Source of the DNA: Sulfurimonas sp.
GTDB taxonomy: Bacteria; Campylobacterota; Campylobacteria; Campylobacterales; Sulfurimonadaceae
Direction of reading: 5' to 3'
DNA: 23,533 nt
Assembly (NCBI RefSeq): GCF_023229105.1
Contig: NZ_JALNZY010000028.1
Span: 1-23,533 of the forward strand
The notes below the pieces were generated by a model. The model saw only the letters and a list, made by a program, of their open reading frames with translations, had not been told where the DNA came from and made no database searches. The translations under genes and the position numbers were made by a program. Positions 1-6,296 of this stretch are shown one piece after another; position 1 is the first letter of the stretch, and each line of letters starts with the position of its first letter.

Positions 1-291
1 GGTAATTATTACTCTATAGTTTTTTTGTGAATCTTCAGGCTCTTTAATCTTCATCCATTTTGCTAAATTTACCGCCGGGATAACAACGCTTCTTAAATCA
101 AAAATACCCTCTATAAAATCTGGGGTTCCCGGTAATTCCGTTAAATTTGGTAACTTTATAATCTCTCGAACTTTTGAAACATTTACTCCGTAAATCCCCT
201 CATAAACTCTGTCATCTTCTTGCTTAAAGATGCGAAAGTCCACAAGTTCCATCTCATTTGAGCCAACTTTTAGTGAAGTTTCTATATTCAT
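1..291 (-). CDS. cheV: CheV-type chemotaxis coupling protein, N-terminal CheW domain (3' end cut by window)
   Basis: Translating the minus strand from the ATG at 291 gives 97 open residues up to the window edge. They form the first half of a CheW-like domain: NEMELVDFRIF near residues 12-22, YGVNVSKVREII near 36-47, LPNLTELPGTPDFIEGIFDL near 49-68, then VVIPAVNLAKWM. CheW domains couple chemoreceptors to the kinase CheA at the inner membrane. The wording of the first 70 residues resembles epsilonproteobacterial CheV proteins, which add a C-terminal receiver domain. That domain would lie outside the window, so CheV rather than CheW is an inference. An AAAGGGA ribosome site lies about 10 bases before the start, inside the end of the upstream phosphoesterase gene, whose stop is 3 bp away. 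The gene is probably the last visible member of the greA-argC operon. Confidence 0.8.
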   Translation of the reverse strand, partial: MNIETSLKVGSNEMELVDFRIFKQEDDRVYEGIYGVNVSKVREIIKLPNLTELPGTPDFIEGIFDLRSVVIPAVNLAKWMKIKEPEDSQKNYRVIIT

Positions 292-294
292 ATC

Positions 295-1032
295 TTAATT
301 CCCTTTTGAGAAAATTTTTTCTTGTAAAAATTGTATGTCGTTGTTTAATTTTACAATAAAATATCTTTGATTGCACGCAAAAGCACCCAGATTTACATAG
401 ATAAAGTCCTTTAGTTTTAAAGTTTTGTTTTGATGAAAATGTCCTTCAACAAAATAGTCACAACTAAATTTATCTCCTACTCTTTTAGAGATAAAACTCT
501 CTAGTTCTATAAACTCTTTACAATCATTTTTTTTGCCCAAATATAAATCAAGACGTTTTAAAATAGCGTGGTTAGTTAAAGAATCAATAATCCTTAACAG
601 GTGTAAAACTAAGGGATTTCTGATAAATGACGTATATATTTTATAACTAAAATCGCTCTGAATATCGCCATGGCAAAGCAGAACTTTTTTGCCCTGCATA
701 TTGCATGAAAGAGGTTGAGCGAAGATTGGAAATACCCTTACTGAGGGAAAAATATTTTTTAGATTAAAGTCGTGATTCCCCTCAAGATATATCACTTCTA
801 TTGTTTTAGATATTTCGTTTATAAGCTTAATTGCCTCTTGATTAACAGTGTGCGTATAGGGTACTTGACCAAAAAGCGTATCGAAGATATCGCCCATCAA
901 AATAAGTTGAGTGGGGAGGAGTTTTTTTGAATAAATATCTTTTAAAAACTCTAAAAAATAAGGGCGTTTATGAGAATAGTGCGCATCAGCTATAACAAAC
1001 GCACCATCTTTTATCTCTAAATCATGGAACAT
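295..1032 (-). CDS. Calcineurin-like metallophosphoesterase, LpxH/LpxJ-like (putative UDP-2,3-diacylglucosamine hydrolase)
   Basis: A 245-residue protein with the complete metal-binding motif set of calcineurin-like phosphoesterases: DAH at 16-18, GDIFD at 47-51, GNHD at 85-88, HGD at 121-123 and GHFH at 197-200. Its length and motif spacing resemble LpxH (about 240 residues in E. coli), which cleaves UDP-2,3-diacylglucosamine to lipid X in lipid A synthesis at the inner membrane face. Epsilonproteobacteria are reported to use a divergent enzyme, LpxJ, for this step. I cannot tell from sequence alone whether this protein is LpxH-like, LpxJ or another phosphoesterase, so no symbol is given. 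No signal peptide is visible. The gene overlaps the end of argC by 11 bp, so it is probably translated from the same mRNA. Confidence 0.75.
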   Translation of the reverse strand: MFHDLEIKDGAFVIADAHYSHKRPYFLEFLKDIYSKKLLPTQLILMGDIFDTLFGQVPYTHTVNQEAIKLINEISKTIEVIYLEGNHDFNLKNIFPSVRVFPIFAQPLSCNMQGKKVLLCHGDIQSDFSYKIYTSFIRNPLVLHLLRIIDSLTNHAILKRLDLYLGKKNDCKEFIELESFISKRVGDKFSCDYFVEGHFHQNKTLKLKDFIYVNLGAFACNQRYFIVKLNNDIQFLQEKIFSKGN

Positions 1033-2026
1033 AAGCTATGTTTGGTATCCCTAAATCTTCATCAAATCCCATTATGAGATTTGCATTAACGACCGCTGCG
1101 GAGGATGCGCCTCTCATAAGGTTGTCAATTGCACTTGATATAAAAAGAAGATTGCCTTTTCTTTTTACATAAATATCACAAAAGTTTGTTCCCGCTACAT
1201 TTTTCATATCAACTGGGCTCTTTCTCACTCTCACATATTTGGCATCTTTATAGTAAGCCTCAAGAAGTTCATGCGCATCAAAATCTCCCTCTACTTGGAT
1301 ATAGATAGAGCTTAACATTCCACGTGTTATGGGAACTAGATGCGCAACAAAATAAATTTCCTCAAAATTTACACCGAGCTTTTGTGCGATTTCTGGAGCG
1401 TGTCTATGCGTGAGTGGATTGTATGCAAAAAGATTGTCATTGACATTTACAAAGTGCGTTGTCTCGCTTAGTTTTTTACCGGCACCGCTCACGCCCGTTT
1501 TTGCATCTATTATAATAGGGGTATGTTTTACTCTTCTGTCCATAAACGGTAAAAGTCCCAAAATTGCGGAGGTTGGAAAACATCCCGGATTTGCAACCAA
1601 AGAAGCCGACTTTAACTCTTGGCGAAAAAGTTCAGGAAGTCCATAGATAGCATGTTGAAGATTCTCTGCATCTGTATGAGGGCAGTAAAATTCCTCATAA
1701 ATATCCTGAGGCAATCTATAATCCGCAGACAAATCAACTACTTTTAAACCCCTAGCAATAAGTGGCTTTACGTAAGCCATTGCAGTCTGATGCGGAAGTG
1801 CTAAAAAGAGAAGCTTGCAACTATCCGCACACTCGTTAATATCGGCTTTTTTAACCTCTAAATCAGAAACCTTGGCAAGTGATGGATGAAGTGCGCTTAA
1901 AGTCGTTCCACCCTCTGTATTTGCAACATAAGAGAGGTTAAATTTTGGATGATGAATAAGAATTTTTAAAAGCTCAAGCCCCGTATAGCCGCTTACGCCA
2001 ATAATTCCGACATTAATTACACTCAA
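1022..2026 (-). CDS. argC: N-acetyl-gamma-glutamyl-phosphate reductase
   Basis: 334 residues. ArgC reduces N-acetylglutamyl phosphate to the semialdehyde with NADPH, the third step of arginine synthesis in the cytoplasm. The N-terminus has the nucleotide-binding glycine pattern GVSGYTGLELL (10-20). The catalytic cysteine is Cys149 in ANPGCFPTSA, and HRHAPEI (208-214) supplies the usual active-site histidine. The length is normal for the shorter, type 1 ArgC family. The start overlaps the 3' end of greA by 14 bp and the stop overlaps the phosphoesterase gene by 11 bp, so it sits inside a polycistronic unit. No other arginine gene is in the window, so the gene looks scattered away from its pathway. 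Confidence 0.96.
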   Translation of the reverse strand: MSVINVGIIGVSGYTGLELLKILIHHPKFNLSYVANTEGGTTLSALHPSLAKVSDLEVKKADINECADSCKLLFLALPHQTAMAYVKPLIARGLKVVDLSADYRLPQDIYEEFYCPHTDAENLQHAIYGLPELFRQELKSASLVANPGCFPTSAILGLLPFMDRRVKHTPIIIDAKTGVSGAGKKLSETTHFVNVNDNLFAYNPLTHRHAPEIAQKLGVNFEEIYFVAHLVPITRGMLSSIYIQVEGDFDAHELLEAYYKDAKYVRVRKSPVDMKNVAGTNFCDIYVKRKGNLLFISSAIDNLMRGASSAAVVNANLIMGFDEDLGIPNIAYVP

Positions 2027-2510
2027 AAACTATCTCCTGATACCTTACTTCAACTATCTCAAACTCTATTTTTCCGTTTGGCAGGTTAACCTTAACATCA
2101 TCACCCTCCTCTCTTCCTAAAAGCTGCTTTGCCAAAGGAGAGTTAAAAGAGATTAGCCCCATATCTGGATTTGACTCACATCCGCCGACTATAGTATATG
2201 TAAACTCCTCATCCGTGTTTGTATCAGATACGACTACAGTTGAGCCAAAGCTTACTTTAGAGTGTTCAAGATCGCTCGGATCGACAATCTTTGCACATCC
2301 TATTATCTCTGAGAGTTCTTCCATACGGTTATCAATCTGTTTTTGCTGCTCTTTTGCCGCGTGATACTCGGCATTTTCCTTCAAATCGCCATGCTCAAGC
2401 GCCTCTTCTATCGCCTTAACCACAGCCGGTCTTTTTACATTTTTTAAATTTTTTACTTCTGCTTGGAGTTTGTTATACCCAAACAGTGTCATAGGTTCCA
2501 TTTTTTCCAT
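2013..2510 (-). CDS. greA: Transcription elongation factor GreA
   Basis: 165 residues. GreA binds the secondary channel of RNA polymerase and triggers cleavage of the transcript 3' end in backtracked complexes. The N-terminal coiled coil carries the acidic tip GDLKENAEYHAAKE (near 41-54), where the acidic residues hold the catalytic metal. The C-terminal FKBP-like domain carries the second family signature, SPLAKQLLGREEGD. Length is close to the E. coli protein (158). The ATG at 2510 is preceded by a weak AGAGA ribosome site; Met4 and Met7 are alternative starts. It is the first gene of the greA-argC-phosphoesterase-cheV operon and has its own extended -10 box about 30 bases upstream. Confidence 0.97.
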   Translation of the reverse strand: MEKMEPMTLFGYNKLQAEVKNLKNVKRPAVVKAIEEALEHGDLKENAEYHAAKEQQKQIDNRMEELSEIIGCAKIVDPSDLEHSKVSFGSTVVVSDTNTDEEFTYTIVGGCESNPDMGLISFNSPLAKQLLGREEGDDVKVNLPNGKIEFEIVEVRYQEIVFECN

Positions 2511-2541
2511 AAATTATTCTCTTTTGTTATTTTATTTTACA

Positions 2542-2550
2542 ATTATATCA
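2542..2550 (-). promoter_or_regulatory. Extended -10 promoter of greA operon
   Basis: The minus strand reads TGATATAAT, a full match to the extended -10 form TGnTATAAT. The predicted start is near 2535, giving a leader of roughly 25 bases before greA. No clear -35 box is present, as is usual in Campylobacterota. It lies just beyond the restored stop of the broken toxin gene at 2561-2563. Confidence 0.65.
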
Positions 2551-2560
2551 AATTAATTTT

Positions 2561-2840
2561 TTATTTGATGGGCAGGTTTTGGTTGAAGATACTTAGGACT
2601 TCAATCCTATCTTCAAAAATTTCATAGACACATAGTATACCCGTAGAAAATCATATCTCTAATATTTTCATCTTCATAGTATTTTGATTTTCTATATTTT
2701 TTTGGAAAATTCACAAGATTATTTATACCTTCTTTTAACTCTTGAACAAACTTTATTGAAGCGCTTAATTTATCGTTTTTTATAAAAAATACAATATCTC
2801 TCAACTCGCTTTTATAACGACTTGTTTCAATAATAATCAT
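2561..2840 (-). pseudogene. RelE/ParE-family toxin, broken by a single-base frameshift
   Basis: The open frame from the ATG at 2840 gives 72 residues ending YGYTMCL and stops at 2622. Just past the break the next frame reads VYEIFEDRIEVLSIFNQNLP and then IK and a stop at 2561-2563. That is the classical C-terminal strand of RelE/ParE toxins. Removing one base, for example the C at 2631 (G on the coding strand), restores YGYTIVYEIF and a normal 92-residue protein. These toxins are mRNA interferases (RelE) or gyrase poisons (ParE); which this was cannot be told. The start overlaps the antitoxin-like gene by 4 bp (ATGA), the standard toxin-antitoxin arrangement. The break is either a real inactivating mutation or a sequencing error. 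The 72-residue form lacks the last strand and is probably inactive. Confidence 0.8.
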
Positions 2841-3091
2841 TTTTGAAGTTCTAAAAGAAGGGCATCCATTGATTCATTGAAATCAAACATCTGCATATTT
2901 CCGCTTCTCACATCATCCCGCAACTTATGCAGCTCTTCCCTTCTCTCATAAAAGTAAGGGTCGGCTTTTAAATTTTCATCGCCCTCTATCTCTATTTTGT
3001 CAATCATAATGCCCTTTACGCTATTTAAAAGTGATATGATGTTTTTAACATAAACGTCTTTTACTTCCAAATGTATTGTTTGTATTTTCAC
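2837..3091 (-). CDS. Putative antitoxin of the RelE/ParE-type pair
   Basis: 84 residues starting with GTG at 3091. No named antitoxin family is recognised. The first half is beta-rich (IQTIHLEVKDVYVKNIISLL); the second half is charged and helical (YERREELHKLRDDVRSGNMQ, then an acidic FDFNESMDALLLELQ end). This fits a small antitoxin with a C-terminal toxin-wrapping tail. The main argument is position: its stop overlaps the start of the RelE/ParE-like toxin by 4 bp. Its GTG start overlaps the stop of an upstream methyltransferase-like remnant in GTGA, so translation may once have been coupled to that gene. The reading frame is intact although the toxin is broken, which is what relaxed selection on the toxin would leave. 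Confidence 0.6.
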   Translation of the reverse strand: MKIQTIHLEVKDVYVKNIISLLNSVKGIMIDKIEIEGDENLKADPYFYERREELHKLRDDVRSGNMQMFDFNESMDALLLELQK

Positions 3092-3192
3092 TCACCCTCT
3101 ATTACTCTTATCTCTTCATCACTTAAATTATACAACTTATAAACCAACTCGTCCATGATTGATTCTACTTCTCTTGTATCGGTATCTTGATT
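3088..3192 (-). pseudogene. C-terminal remnant of a DNA methyltransferase / type II restriction-modification gene
   Basis: The minus strand from 3192 to the TGA at 3088-3090 is open for 34 residues. It contains EVESIMDELVYKLYNLSDEE followed by IRVIEGE and a stop. This resembles the pattern (I)DxLVYxLYxLTxEEIxxVEG found at the very C-terminus of many Eco57I/type IIG-like class I SAM-dependent DNA methyltransferases. In-frame stops at 3193-3195 and further upstream show that nothing else of the gene survives in this frame. The stop overlaps the GTG of the antitoxin-like gene. The family call is from memory of the C-terminal motif, not from a search. An internal ATG could at most give a 22-residue peptide. 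Confidence 0.55.
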
Positions 3193-3237
3193 TCATCTTA
3201 ACTGTAGAGTTTCATAGTTCAAATATTAAAACTTTTT

Positions 3238-3489
3238 TTAAGGAGGTGTTATTTTTGAGAGGTCAAGTTCTATCTTTTTATCTTCACACTCTATGGTTAT
3301 AATGCACTTGCTTTTGCTTATATTTTTTGCTTTTTTTATGTTTTGCGCAAGTGTCATGCTCTTTTTTGAGATGGGGTCGTGTGCGTAGAGTGTTTCATCT
3401 TTTATAAAAAACACTCTTCCGCCGCCGCAGCCGTCTCCTATTATTCCCTCGCAAACAAGCGGGTCATTTAAGTCGAAACCATTAAACAT
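3238..3489 (-). CDS. Hypothetical protein, 83 residues, downstream of tcdA
   Basis: I do not recognise a family. The N-terminal third holds a glycine/cysteine stretch, CEGIIGDGCGGGRVFFI (13-29). The rest is lysine-rich and ends in short beta-like strands (CIITIECEDKKIELDLS). There is no signal peptide or membrane segment. A third cysteine is at about residue 62, so metal binding is possible but not shown. The ATG has a strong AGGAG ribosome site 7 bases upstream and starts 12 bp after the tcdA stop, so the two genes are very likely co-transcribed and the frame is probably real. The strong ribosome site and operon position are the only functional clues. Confidence 0.7.
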   Translation of the reverse strand: MFNGFDLNDPLVCEGIIGDGCGGGRVFFIKDETLYAHDPISKKSMTLAQNIKKAKNISKSKCIITIECEDKKIELDLSKITPP

Positions 3490-3501
3490 CTAAACTCTCC
3501 T

Positions 3502-4140
3502 CTATTTTGAAACTATTTTTTTAATAGCTTCTGCACACATGACAAGTCCAAAAGTTCCCGTGACGGCATTAAAACTTCCCTTCTCTTTTACTTTTACCTC
3601 TTCGGTGCTAAAGATAACTTTATACTTTTTTTTAAAGCCACCTTTTTTAAGTTCATAGCGGATTTTTGAACCAAATTTGTCGCCGTGACTTTTCCAAACA
3701 TCATCAACACATACTTTTGTGGGGTCAACTCTTTTAGCCGAACCAAATGAGGAGATAAGCTTTTTATGGCACTTTTTAGCAATCGCGAGTTTTGCTTTTA
3801 TGTCATCTATGGCATCAAGAACTACGTCATATTCATCAAAGTCAAAATCCAAAACCCACTGCTCGTCTATCTTTGCGTTTATACTCTTTACCTGCGGATA
3901 GTGTGTTTTAAGCGCTTGAACTTTTATCTCACCCTCATGCAACTCCGACCACATCTGGCGGTTTTGATTTGATATGTCATAGGTGTCAAAATCTACAATA
4001 GTTATATGCACAACACCACTTCTACTAAGACAGTCAAGGCAGTGCCCTCCGACTCCGCCGACACCTAGCAGTAAAATTTTTGCATCTTTAAGTTTTGAAA
4101 AATCCTCCCCAAAAAGGATTTTTGTGCGCGCATTTTTCAT
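3502..4140 (-). CDS. tcdA: tRNA threonylcarbamoyladenosine dehydratase, ThiF/MoeB/E1-like
   Basis: 212 residues from the ATG at 4140. TcdA (CsdL/YgdL) uses ATP to cyclise t6A at tRNA position 37 to ct6A. The Rossmann ATP-binding loop GVGGVGG is at 26-32, followed by DFDTYDISNQNRQ at 50-62, the E1-type nucleotide and Mg site. The block SSFGSAKRVDPTKVCVDDVW and the later KVIFSTEEV match the TcdA pattern rather than ThiF or MoeB, and there are no CxxC zinc pairs of MoeB type. A GTG at 4155 would add five residues and overlap surE by 13 bp. I prefer the ATG, which follows the surE stop by 2 bp. The C-terminal FNAVTGTFGLVMCAEAIKKI is the usual closing helix. Confidence 0.85.
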   Translation of the reverse strand: MKNARTKILFGEDFSKLKDAKILLLGVGGVGGHCLDCLSRSGVVHITIVDFDTYDISNQNRQMWSELHEGEIKVQALKTHYPQVKSINAKIDEQWVLDFDFDEYDVVLDAIDDIKAKLAIAKKCHKKLISSFGSAKRVDPTKVCVDDVWKSHGDKFGSKIRYELKKGGFKKKYKVIFSTEEVKVKEKGSFNAVTGTFGLVMCAEAIKKIVSK

Positions 4141-4142
4141 TT

Positions 4143-4934
4143 TTAATCTATCCACTCTTTAAGTCTGTTTATACTTTTATATGCGCTCATATCAAGCTTT
4201 ATAGGCGATATAGATATATTTCCCGATTTTATCGCCTCATAATCACATAAGCCTTTTCTCCCATTGCGTGCAGTGAAGTTAAGCGGATGCGTTCCCAGCC
4301 AGTAAAACTCCTCGCCTCTTGGATTTCTGTGAAGATGCGAATCATTTGCGTAAAGTCTGTAACCCGCATAAGTAATGAGCATTTTAGGCTCTTTTATGTC
4401 AATGTTTGGAGGAATATTGACATTTAAAAACTCTCGCTCAGGAAGAGGAAAGGAGCCACCTTTTATCTTTACAACGAGTTTTTTAACTGTCTCTTGCGCC
4501 AAAGAAAAATCCCCGCCGGGGTCGGTAAAGTCCATCACTTGAGATATGGCTATAGAAGGAATACCATGCAAAACTCCCTCCATCGCTCCCGCCGCAGTTC
4601 CTGAGTATGTGATATCTTCGCCCATGTTTGAGCCGCGGTTTATTCCGCTGATAAGCAAGTCAGGCTTTGCATCTACAAATATCGTGCTAAGTGCGAGATA
4701 TACGCAATCACTCGGAGTTCCATCATCAAGCTTAAAGAAGTTGTCACTGATGCCTACAAAACGAAGAGGGCGAACTATGGTAAGCGAGTGCCCGCATGCA
4801 GACTTTTCGCTCGCTGGTGCCACTACCGTAACCTCAACATCTTCTATTTCTCTAAGAGCTGCTACTAAACTTAAAAGCCCTTTTGCCTCATATCCATCAT
4901 CATTTGTTACTAAAATTCTGTATCTTTTTTTCAT
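4143..4934 (-). CDS. surE: 5'/3'-nucleotidase SurE
   Basis: 263 residues. SurE is a metal-dependent nucleotidase acting on nucleoside monophosphates and short polyphosphate, linked to stationary-phase survival. The metal site is visible as NDDG (11-14) near the N-terminus, Ser45 in the loop after VVAPASEKSACGHSLT, and Asn99 in SGINRGSNMG, followed by YSGTAAGAMEG. The length is typical. The start is the ATG at 4934: a TGATAGAAT extended -10 box ends only 6 bases before it, so the transcript is probably leaderless or nearly so, and no ribosome site is visible. The stop is 2 bp before the tcdA ATG, so surE, tcdA and the 83-residue gene form an operon. Confidence 0.95.
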   Translation of the reverse strand: MKKRYRILVTNDDGYEAKGLLSLVAALREIEDVEVTVVAPASEKSACGHSLTIVRPLRFVGISDNFFKLDDGTPSDCVYLALSTIFVDAKPDLLISGINRGSNMGEDITYSGTAAGAMEGVLHGIPSIAISQVMDFTDPGGDFSLAQETVKKLVVKIKGGSFPLPEREFLNVNIPPNIDIKEPKMLITYAGYRLYANDSHLHRNPRGEEFYWLGTHPLNFTARNGRKGLCDYEAIKSGNISISPIKLDMSAYKSINRLKEWID

Positions 4935-4940
4935 AGTGTA

Positions 4941-4949
4941 ATTCTATCA
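4941..4949 (-). promoter_or_regulatory. Extended -10 promoter of surE (leaderless transcript predicted)
   Basis: The minus strand reads TGATAGAAT, matching TGnTAnAAT, then six bases, then the surE ATG. A normal -10 to start distance puts the transcription start at or within a base or two of the A of the ATG. No Shine-Dalgarno sequence is present between box and start. Confidence 0.55.
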
Positions 4950-4972
4950 TTAAAGCTTGAATATTTGCTTTT

Positions 4973-5344
4973 TTATGACTCTTTATTACACACTTTGCAG
5001 ATGCCCTTATAAATCGTATCGACGATGGTATATCCGCTTAATTTTTTAGGACGGACTTCATCCAAACACTCTATATCATTGCATAAATTACATATAAAGT
5101 GCGAGTGCGCGGAGCCTTGGATTTCATAGTATCTTTTTTTATCATTAGACTCAAAACCTCTTACTATAGACTCTTTTTCAAACATCAAGATATTTCTATA
5201 AAATGTAGCCTTGTCCATGTTGATTTTGTCTTTTATATCTTCAAAACAGAGGGGTCTTTGCTCGAAGTTAAATATCTCTAAAAGCTCTCTTCTTGCAGCT
5301 GTTAATTTGAGATTTTTTTCTTCAATAATATTTTTTATTTGCAT
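4973..5344 (-). CDS. zur: Fur-family zinc uptake regulator (Zur-like)
   Basis: 123 residues, a compact Fur-family repressor. The N-terminal winged helix includes the recognition helix DKATFYRNILMFEKE (44-58). The C-terminal dimerisation domain has two CxxC pairs, Cys85/Cys88 and Cys116/Cys119, the structural zinc site. His80 and His82 (AHSHF) are candidate sensory ligands. Fur-family members sense Fe, Zn, Mn or peroxide and sequence alone rarely separates them. The Zur call rests on divergence from znuABC and on a palindrome in the shared promoter that matches known Zur half-sites. The ATG at 5344 has no ribosome site in front; the palindrome, which includes a TGTTAACAT box, sits where one would be, so a leaderless autoregulated transcript is likely. 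Confidence 0.8.
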   Translation of the reverse strand: MQIKNIIEEKNLKLTAARRELLEIFNFEQRPLCFEDIKDKINMDKATFYRNILMFEKESIVRGFESNDKKRYYEIQGSAHSHFICNLCNDIECLDEVRPKKLSGYTIVDTIYKGICKVCNKES

Positions 5345-5348
5345 GATG

Positions 5349-5362
5349 AAATGTTAACATTT
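5349..5362. promoter_or_regulatory. Predicted Zur operator (14-bp perfect palindrome)
   Basis: AAATGTTAACATTT is its own reverse complement. Known gammaproteobacterial Zur boxes are built from half-sites of the form GAAATGTTA / TAACATTTC, so the half-sites here are almost identical but more closely spaced. It lies 5 bases before the zur ATG. Its centre is about 78 bases upstream of the predicted znuA transcription start. Confidence 0.65.
5351..5359 (-). promoter_or_regulatory. Predicted extended -10 promoter of zur, inside the operator
   Basis: The minus strand reads TGTTAACAT, close to TGnTAnAAT, and is followed by six bases and the zur ATG. The same spacing is seen at surE. The box lies entirely within the palindrome, so a bound repressor would cover the promoter. 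Confidence 0.45.
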
Positions 5363-5398
5363 TCTCTCTTTACAAAATCTTAGATTCGTGCGAGTAAG

Positions 5399-5426
5399 TT
5401 GCATTTAAGTACGCTAAAAGTAAAAT
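5399..5426 (+). promoter_or_regulatory. Predicted promoter of znuACB
   Basis: TTGCAT at 5399-5404 and TAAAAT at 5421-5426 are separated by 16 bases. The predicted start is near 5433, within a 10-bp palindrome CCTTTAAAGG (5431-5440) that also contains part of the ribosome site AAAGGA (5436-5441) for znuA. The -35 match is weak. Confidence 0.45.
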
Positions 5427-5447
5427 ACCGCCTTTAAAGGATTTTAT

Positions 5448-6296
5448 GTGAAAAAAAGATTACTTTTACTATTTTTACTCTTTAGTTCTGTGGCTTTTGC
5501 CAAACCTATTATTATAGTAAGCATCCTTCCCCAAAAAACATTTGTACAGAAGATTGCCAAAGATATGGTTGATTTGACACTAATGGTTGAACCCGGAAAC
5601 TCTCCGCACTCTTATGAGCCAAAATCTTCGCAAATGGTAGCCATCTCAAAAGCAGATGTGTACTTTAGTATCGGCGTTGAGTTTGAACATGTATGGCTAC
5701 AAAAGTTTAAATCACAAAATGAGAAACTGCACTTTGTGGATATTAGCAAAAATATTTCAAAACTTGAGACACAAGAGGATTCGCACTCTCATGCAGACGA
5801 ACATAAACATGAAGGAGAGGATCCTCATACATGGACCTCGCCAAAAAATGTAGCAATAATGGCAGAGGTTATCTACAAAACTCTCTCAGAACTTGATCCA
5901 AAAAACACAACCGCCTATAAAACAAATCTGGACATATTTTTAAAAGAGATAGAAGATACAGATGCAAAGATAAAAGAGATACTAAAAGATTTGAGCCCAA
6001 AGAGCAAATTTATGGTTTTTCATCCTTCTTGGGGTTACTTTGCAAGAGAGTATAACCTCCTACAAATTGCAGTAGAAGCAGACGGCAAGGAGCCTAAACC
6101 AAAGGAGATGATTCACATCATCAACGAAGCAAAAGAACAAAAAGTTAGGGTAATTTTTTCGCAGCCGGAGTTTTCGGACAAAAGCGCCCAAATCATTGCA
6201 AAAGAGGTTGGTATCTCGGTCAAAAAAATCTCACCGCTTAATCCAAACTGGTCGCAAAATCTAATAGAATTGGCAAAATCAATTGCACAAAAATAA
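5448..6296 (+). CDS. znuA: Zinc ABC transporter, periplasmic binding protein
   Basis: 282 residues starting with GTG, with AAAGGA 6 bases upstream; an ATG two bases earlier is out of frame. The signal peptide is KKR, a leucine-rich core and a cut after VAFA (about residue 18). The mature protein is a cluster A-I metal-binding protein that hands Zn to ZnuBC. Zn ligand positions are His54 (NSPHSYEP), His127 (DPHTW) and His192 (FHPSW). Between them lies a short His/acid-rich loop (HSHADEHKHEGED, about 113-125), typical of zinc rather than manganese family members. The fourth acidic ligand found in Mn-binding relatives is not seen near SPLNPNW (262-268). znuC starts 14 bp before the end of this gene. 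Confidence 0.92.
   Translation: MKKRLLLLFLLFSSVAFAKPIIIVSILPQKTFVQKIAKDMVDLTLMVEPGNSPHSYEPKSSQMVAISKADVYFSIGVEFEHVWLQKFKSQNEKLHFVDISKNISKLETQEDSHSHADEHKHEGEDPHTWTSPKNVAIMAEVIYKTLSELDPKNTTAYKTNLDIFLKEIEDTDAKIKEILKDLSPKSKFMVFHPSWGYFAREYNLLQIAVEADGKEPKPKEMIHIINEAKEQKVRVIFSQPEFSDKSAQIIAKEVGISVKKISPLNPNWSQNLIELAKSIAQK

Noticed and set aside
4141..4155. GTG at 4155 as tcdA start
   Set aside because: It overlaps surE by 13 bp and adds only a poorly conserved five residues; the ATG at 4140 fits better, though it cannot be fully excluded.
4546..4941. 131-codon plus-strand open frame opposite surE
   Set aside because: It is antisense to a gene with complete catalytic motifs and shows no domain of its own.
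5431..5440. CCTTTAAAGG as a second operator for znuA
   Set aside because: It is a perfect 10-bp palindrome at the predicted start site but does not resemble Zur half-sites, and short AT-rich palindromes are common here.
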